From positions 36,159,501-36,223,500 of the forward strand of contig NC_092526.1 of assembly GCF_037038585.1 (NCBI RefSeq): 64,000 nt of DNA. Reading direction: 5' to 3'. The translations under genes were made by a program, and so were the position numbers. Positions 58,076 to 64,000 of the stretch are shown piece after piece (position 1 is the first letter of the stretch; each line of letters opens with the position of its first letter). The notes beneath the pieces are model-generated. The model did no database searches, was not told where the DNA came from, and worked only from the letters and a program-made list of their open reading frames with translations. The stretch comes from Patagioenas fasciata (lineage: Eukaryota > Chordata > Aves > Columbiformes > Columbidae).

Positions 58076-61000
58076 ATTATTTCTGCAGCTGTTTCAGGGA
58101 CCTCTGTGCCTGGGGCTTGCTGTTAAATGCTGGCTCCTCAGGAGCAAGTGCTGCAGCCCTGCAGTGAGCCTGGAAAGCAGCGATCACAGGGCCACTCCTG
58201 GCAGAAGGGTGAGCTGTCCCTGTATGTCCCCATCCTGTGACCCCACTCAGTCTGGCCTCTTGCCTGCCAAAGCCACTGGGGGCCAGGTTGGGGATTTGCT
58301 CTCTGGGTGGCTTTTTGCAGGGACAGCTTGCATCAGGCAATACCCCTGGTGTAGGGGACAGTGGCACTGTCAGGACAAACGCTCTCCCCTGGGTGACCTG
58401 TCTCAGATTTCCTCGAGGAGGGTGGTGAAAGGTAAAATTGTGGGTTTTAGGTTTTGTCATTGGGAAGAGATAAAATGCCCTGACGGAGGTTTCTAACCTC
58501 TTCCCACCAGATGAAAGGGCATCATCTGATAAAAACATGTGGGGTTTTATTTTAACAAGCTATCTCATCTTTTTGGTGGGGAGACAGACACATTGGGCCA
58601 CAAAGGCAGAGGGGATCCCGGTGTCCCAGCATCTCATCCATGCACGGTACCTGGTGGGCTGGGGCCGGCTCTCTCCATTGCTGTGCTCAGCAGGGCAGGA
58701 GGCAGAAGGGGTTCAGCACATGGCATCCCCTGCAGCTGCTTGATGGCTTGAGTGAGGATGCCACTCGCCAAGGTCAGCGTTTGATCTTGCAGGGACTCTT
58801 ACAGGGCCAGGCTGGAGACGGAGTGGTCCCCTCCCAGCCGGGATGTGGGAGTGTGGTCCTGGTTCCCACTGGGTCTGATCCAATGTTGGAGCTCAGAGGC
58901 AGAGACATCGCTCACTGCCAGCCTGCCCCAACAGCACCCGAGGGGACAGGTCTCTCGTGGCATCCTGCGAGGCCGATATAGCCCCCGGGTCCAGCCAACC
59001 ACCAGCTGCTGCCGACGTTGGTTGCTCCTTCCCCACCTTTTCCTTGCGCTCAGTGGAAAGAGTTAACAAAACCATTTGAGAGGGGCCCCCAGAGGCAACT
59101 GCTGGAGGTAATAATCTTCTTTCGGCTCTTTTTTCTTTTCCCCTGCTAATTGCGGAGTTGACATCGTCCCCTCTCATGAAAGGCTCTTTTGTCCACGGGG
59201 TTGCTGGGCAAAGCCTGGGCTTGGCAGCAGGTTAGTCCCTCATCTGCACATCCCTCTCCGGCAGCAGGTAGTGAAATGACTCTTTCAGCAACAGTGATGT
59301 CCATCCCTCTCTGGCTCCCATGTAAAAAAAAAAATACAACTTTACAAAAATCCCTCCTTTTAGCCAACGGCGCCCAATTTTTGCCCTGGTTCCACCTCAC
59401 GAGCGTAGGGAAAGGTCAGCCAGTCTAGACGCTAATCCGTCAAGTGTTGTATTTCTTCACCCGTGGGTGTCCTAGCAACAGGATTAATGCAGTGGTGTAA
59501 GGTGAAAGTTGGCGGGGTCCCACTCCATCCCCAGACCGGCCGGGCAGGGGGAGCCCTGGGCTCTGCCGGCAGCTCCCACTGCTTGGCTTTGGTCCAATGG
59601 CCGGGAAGTTTGGGGAACGGGCAATGAAACAGGCTCATGGATGTTTTGGCTAGCCAGCAGATTGGGGAGTCAATGGTGAAACATCCCTGTCCCTGCACCG
59701 ACACCAGCCCTTCTTTGGGGAGTGCACTGGGGGGATGCTCTGTGGCCAGGCTGCAACATCTCCACCATGATCACGCTGGGACCTCGGGACAGGCTGTGTC
59801 ACTGTAAATCTGACTCTCTTGGTGGAAATGGGTCTCCCAGTACATCCCTGCACCACAGCACTTGGGTCTCCCAGTACATGCCCAACCCCTGGGCTGTGCA
59901 AGCAGTTGCTGTGCAGGAGTTGCTGTTAAGCTACCAGCATCTCTTTGGCCTCAGGGTGTTGCTGGTGTGATTAGGACTGATGAACCACAGTTGCATGAAC
60001 ACCAGTAAAAACCAGTTTACTTGGGTAGGGAGTAAAAATATTTCCCATTTATTTCATTTTGCTATTTCATCTTTTTGTTGCCCTGTTGCTGTTGAATCTC
60101 TTGATGACCCCAGTTTGCTTCCAAGTGTTCCTGGAGATGCTTCACTGCCCATGCTTGGTTCAGGGGTGCAGCCGGTGCCACTGTATGTCTCCCAAACATC
60201 CAAAGGGTGGTACTGCCGTGAGTACCACCAGGTGTTGGTGGGTGCCGTGCAGCCAGGGCCGGCAGTCAGAGCCCCCTGTATACGTGACATGGAGGCATGG
60301 GGCAGCTGCCTGCTGATAACATTGTCCCATTTTAATCTTTTAAGCCCTTCCTCTGCTTTCCCCATGGCCCCTTCCGGGCTTTCTCCTGCCCTCCCTTCCT
60401 TGCAGAGGGGCCGGTGAGCATTTCCCCTGCAAGCCACACAAGCCTTTGTCCCTTCCTTGCTACTCCCCCCATCCTGTTATGCTCCGATATCCCTAAAAAG
60501 ATGGGTGCAAAGCAACCTCCTCTAGCAAAAACCAATTTAAAGAACAAAATCTGGGTTTAATCTTTACCCTGCAGCCATATCGCTGCTCTGGCCAAGCAAG
60601 TGATGGAGAGGAGTCATGGTCGGCCAGGTACCAGTGCAACCCTGGGAGCTCCTCCAGTTTTCATATCCCTGAAAATGGGGTGCTGGTCCGGTGGTGGGGG
60701 CTCAGCCCTGGAGGTGCTGGAGCCTCTGTGCTCCATCTGCTGGCTTTGCTGCCTGCAAGCGGCCACACGCTTTAATTAGGTGAGGGGCTGGCTGTTCTCC
60801 AGGACTGGGAGAAGGGGGGTTCATTCCCCACAAAGCCTGGCTGGGCGCTGCGGGGACAGGCTGTAGCTTGCCTGGAGTCCCATCGCATAGCTCCTCCTGC
60901 CTACGTGGGTTTTTTTCTGCAGCTGGGATGGGTTAAGTGGGGTTTTAGGAGTGGTTTCTTTTCACTTGGGTGCTTAAAACAACAACAAATAAAGACCCCA

Positions 61001-64000
61001 CACCAGCTAAGCAGGCTGGTGACGCGGCAAGGAAGGAAAGATGTTGCGCTGCTGATTTACGGGGCTTATTTTATCTTTACAGGTCACTGCTAGCATTTGT
61101 GGAGTTGGCCCTGCTGCAGGAAAAACTGGTTTCCAGCTTTCCCGTTAGGAAGAAACTTCTGCAATTGTGTAATTAAAATGCAGAAGGAAAAAACAATCCT
61201 GTAGCAGCTGATTGTGGTGCTCGTAGCCGTGTCCTTTGGTGGCTGTGTGTGTCCTCTGCCTTGCTCTGTCCTTGTCTGTGCTGCCTGCAGCCTCTGGCAG
61301 AAAAAAAATAGGCTTTTATTTTTCCTGGTCTTTCTGGCTCATGTACCAGCTTGCAAAAGAAAAAAAAAAAATATCTACATTTTGACCATGGGAGTGTTTT
61401 AATCCATCTTGAGGCGGTTTCCAGTATTTTTTTATCACCTTATCTGAGCTGGTGCTGGCACTGGGCTAGAGTCTCGGTGGGCTGGGGAGGTTGGGACCGT
61501 GACTCCCCCATCCCATAAATGAGAAGTGATTGATCTGACTCAGCCCCATTACAGTTCCTTGGCAGCAGGTAATGATGGGGGAAAAGACCCCCTGCTGTTT
61601 GGGGCACCTTGAACCCCAAGTGTGGTCATCTGGGACAAAACCATCCCAAGTAGCCTCGTTTTTCTAGGGATGACTAAACGGAGGTCCCCCAATGACGTAC
61701 CAGTGTGGCTCGCCCAGCCTTTCCAGCCTGCCCCCCCTCTGAACCCTGTGGTATGTGAATTTTTGCTGGTGTCAGAGGGTCGGTGGCGGCAAAATCCCTC
61801 TCAGTTAAAGGGTGGGAATACCAGTGTGTGCAGCTTGGGATAATTACCAGTTGTCAGCAAAACAATAGTGGCATTGTAGGGCAGGAGCAAAGCGAAAGGG
61901 CCCCTGTCTTGAGCGTAATGTTACTTTTCTATTTACGTTGCCATAGTCTTTGCTAAGAAATGGCCCTATTCTCTCTAATCCTCCTCTTCAGGCATGCCTG
62001 CTGGTTTTTTGTGTGTGGTTTGGTTTTTTTTTTTTAACCCTTATTGTCCCAGAAAATGGCTCTCAGGGACCCATCTCCATGACCCTGTGCCATGTGGTGG
62101 TGGTACTTGGCCAGTGGCAGCGGGATGCTGATGTTGGGGACAGTGCCCAGCCGTGGCATCATCCCTGTGCTCAGGATGGGACAAACCTGTTCCTGAATCC
62201 CCATCTGCGTGCAAGGAGGAACACAGTTTACCCCCATCCTTGTTCTTGACATCTGTCGCGTTATAGCGCTCAACTCTGGTGCGTTAAAACTATTTATCAC
62301 CACTGTATTTTGCCTTTAAAAGCAAGTGATTTTTTGAAAAAAAGGAATAATGGGGCAACTGATGGCTTTTGATTCCCATCTCTTGCTTGTCCTTAGGATT
62401 AGTAGATCTCTTGCCCAGTGTATTTGGTTTTTGGTTGGAGAGGGAAGATGTGTTTTCTGGACTGGATGAAGTTCTTGTGTTTCCCCTGCACTGAAGGAAA
62501 CAAAGATACCTTCTCTCCAATTGCATGGAGCAGCAAAGTAGCCACTGACAGCATCAACCTGTTTGACCTCTTTAATATCTATTTCTGGTGATGCTTGAAC
62601 TTCCTCAAAAGAGATAAATGTTGGTTTTTAAATACTTGCTGTGCCAGTGGAGAGACAGACTATCATGTTGTCCTGGTAGTGAGTAGGGGATTTCAGCCTT
62701 GGATGACATCAAGCTGTGATCACTCAACTTAATTTCAAGACATTCAGCTGATTTATTTTTCCTTCAATGCTGGCACTTGTGCCGCAGGATATGTTCAAAG
62801 GCTGGACGACACATTCTCTGTTTAAGTGGCCCCTCATCCAGGCTGCTAATGAAAGTATTAAATAGTCTGCTGGGCATCTTGCCCCCTTGTATCCCCTCCT
62901 TGGGGTACCGAAAGTTGTGGTGTGAAGCTTGGTGCCCAGCAGACGTCCCTGGGATGGGACGCAATGGGATGCCATGGGATGCGATGCCAAAACGGGATGG
63001 CCAAGCTCGGCTGCCTGGAGCAGGGGAAACTCCAGAAAGAGCAGGGAAATTGTGCCAAAGTCAGTGGCAAAGGCAAGTGTCGTCTGAGGAGTGCAGAGAG
63101 GTGGAAGGACCGTGGAGCGGACAAGGAGTCTTATTATGAGCACGGCTGGGGGCTTTGAGAGGCTCCAAGCTAAACAAAGTCCCTGGTGCTGCAGGGGGGC
63201 AGCTCTGACAAGACCGAGGCAGGTTGGATGAGCACGGGATTGCAGCTGAAGTCCAAAAGCAAAACCCCCTCCTGGATCCCTCTTTTCTTTTCCATTCCCT
63301 AGCAAAACAGTGCTTCTCGCAGCAGCCTCATGAACTTGGATTTTGTTTGCTGCAAGCCGCACAGAGGATGTTTCCCTTGCCGTAAAGCTACAGAGAAGCT
63401 CTGTAAAGCATCCACAAGCTGTGGCAGTTGTCTCTTTCAGCAGCATGGACCAGCTATTATAGCACCTGGCATCCCTGGCTTGCGGTGGATGCAGGACAGA
63501 TGCTGTACCGTAGGATGGATGCTGTACCACTCCATTGTAGCTTCAGGTACTACTTCATTTGGTAGCTTTTCTGTATTTTTGTCTGGTGAATTTTTTTCTT
63601 TGTTTTAGCCATGTTGGTATTTTCATCTGTCTTATAGTCCTGAAAAACAACTGAGAATGAACAACTCCCATCTTTTGTTGTGCAGCCTTCAAAGCTGGTG
63701 CAGGGTTACCCTCTGGCAGCACTTTGTGACTTTGGTGCCTAGCATCCTGACATGGTGCAGGACACAAGCACAGTCATGGGGTGGGCACCATGTCCCGCTG
63801 TCCTTTTCCCAATCCCACTTGGTGCCCAGCCCCCTCCATGGCTGGAAATATGCTCGTGGGAGTCGTGTCCTGACATTTTGGGCTTCATTGGCTTCTCTAC
63901 TGTGTGATACTTGAAGGCTTCATTTGGGCCCCGGAGAAACGTACCCTGCCTGGGTGTCTTGTCCTGCTCTTCTGCACCTTGTTTTGTGCTGATGTGCAGG
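58076..64000 (+). other. Intron 2, last part in the window
   Basis: Poly-A and poly-T tracts at about 61358 and 62022, otherwise mixed sequence. A Cys-rich frame at 63330-63608 was examined and not accepted as an exon. Nothing else is supported. Confidence 0.45.

Noticed and set aside
63330-63608. Cys-rich frame (CCKPHRGCFPCRK) after a fair splice acceptor, as a third exon of the signal-peptide gene
   Set aside because: In the phase required by exon 2 the frame closes without a donor; the Cys-rich reading needs another phase.
1-64000. CRISPR arrays, bacterial operons, tRNA or rRNA genes
   Set aside because: No direct-repeat and spacer pattern, no operon-like packed frames and no recognisable tRNA or rRNA sequence; the content is avian nuclear DNA.

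Overview
The window is avian nuclear DNA. It carries chicken-repeat-1 (CR1) LINE ends in both orientations, two fossil long terminal repeats of a type common in birds, spliced vertebrate genes with GT-AG introns, and tandem MROH (maestro HEAT-like) genes of the kind that is multiplied in bird genomes. The species cannot be read from the sequence.

Layout. 0.2-6.4 kb: last five coding exons and 3' UTR of an aryl hydrocarbon receptor gene on the + strand, most like the AHR2 paralogue that mammals lack. 6.4-18.5 kb: no gene recognised; one CR1, one solo LTR and one CR1 scrap. 18.5-37.3 kb: a repeat-built island with two tandem copies of a 15-coding-exon MROH gene, each predicted to give 682 residues, on 7.5-kb units that differ at roughly 28 sites by eye. 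The island is made of recurring modules, called here X (about 600 bp), Y (about 950 bp) and Z (about 325 bp), in the order X-Y-z-z-[X-Z-MROH-Z]-[X-Z-MROH-Z]-X-Y-z, where lower-case z is a truncated copy. Decayed MROH intron sequence lies inside both Y modules and just beyond the right one. 37.3-48.7 kb: a fossil LTR, an old LINE scrap, and an unidentified coding-like stretch on the - strand near 44-45 kb. 48.8-49.6 kb: a CpG-rich promoter and the first two coding exons of an unidentified secreted or membrane protein on the + strand. 49.6-64 kb: the start of its long intron 2, with one CR1 and a diverged intrachromosomal duplication of about 350 bp.

The genes are not an operon and share no evident pathway: AHR is a ligand-activated transcription factor, MROH proteins are HEAT-repeat proteins of mostly unknown function, and the third gene enters the secretory route. 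All three lie on the + strand. The most noteworthy object is the MROH island: a very recent tandem duplication whose repeat modules show where unequal crossing-over probably happened, and in which only one seen difference between the copies falls in coding sequence, and it is silent.
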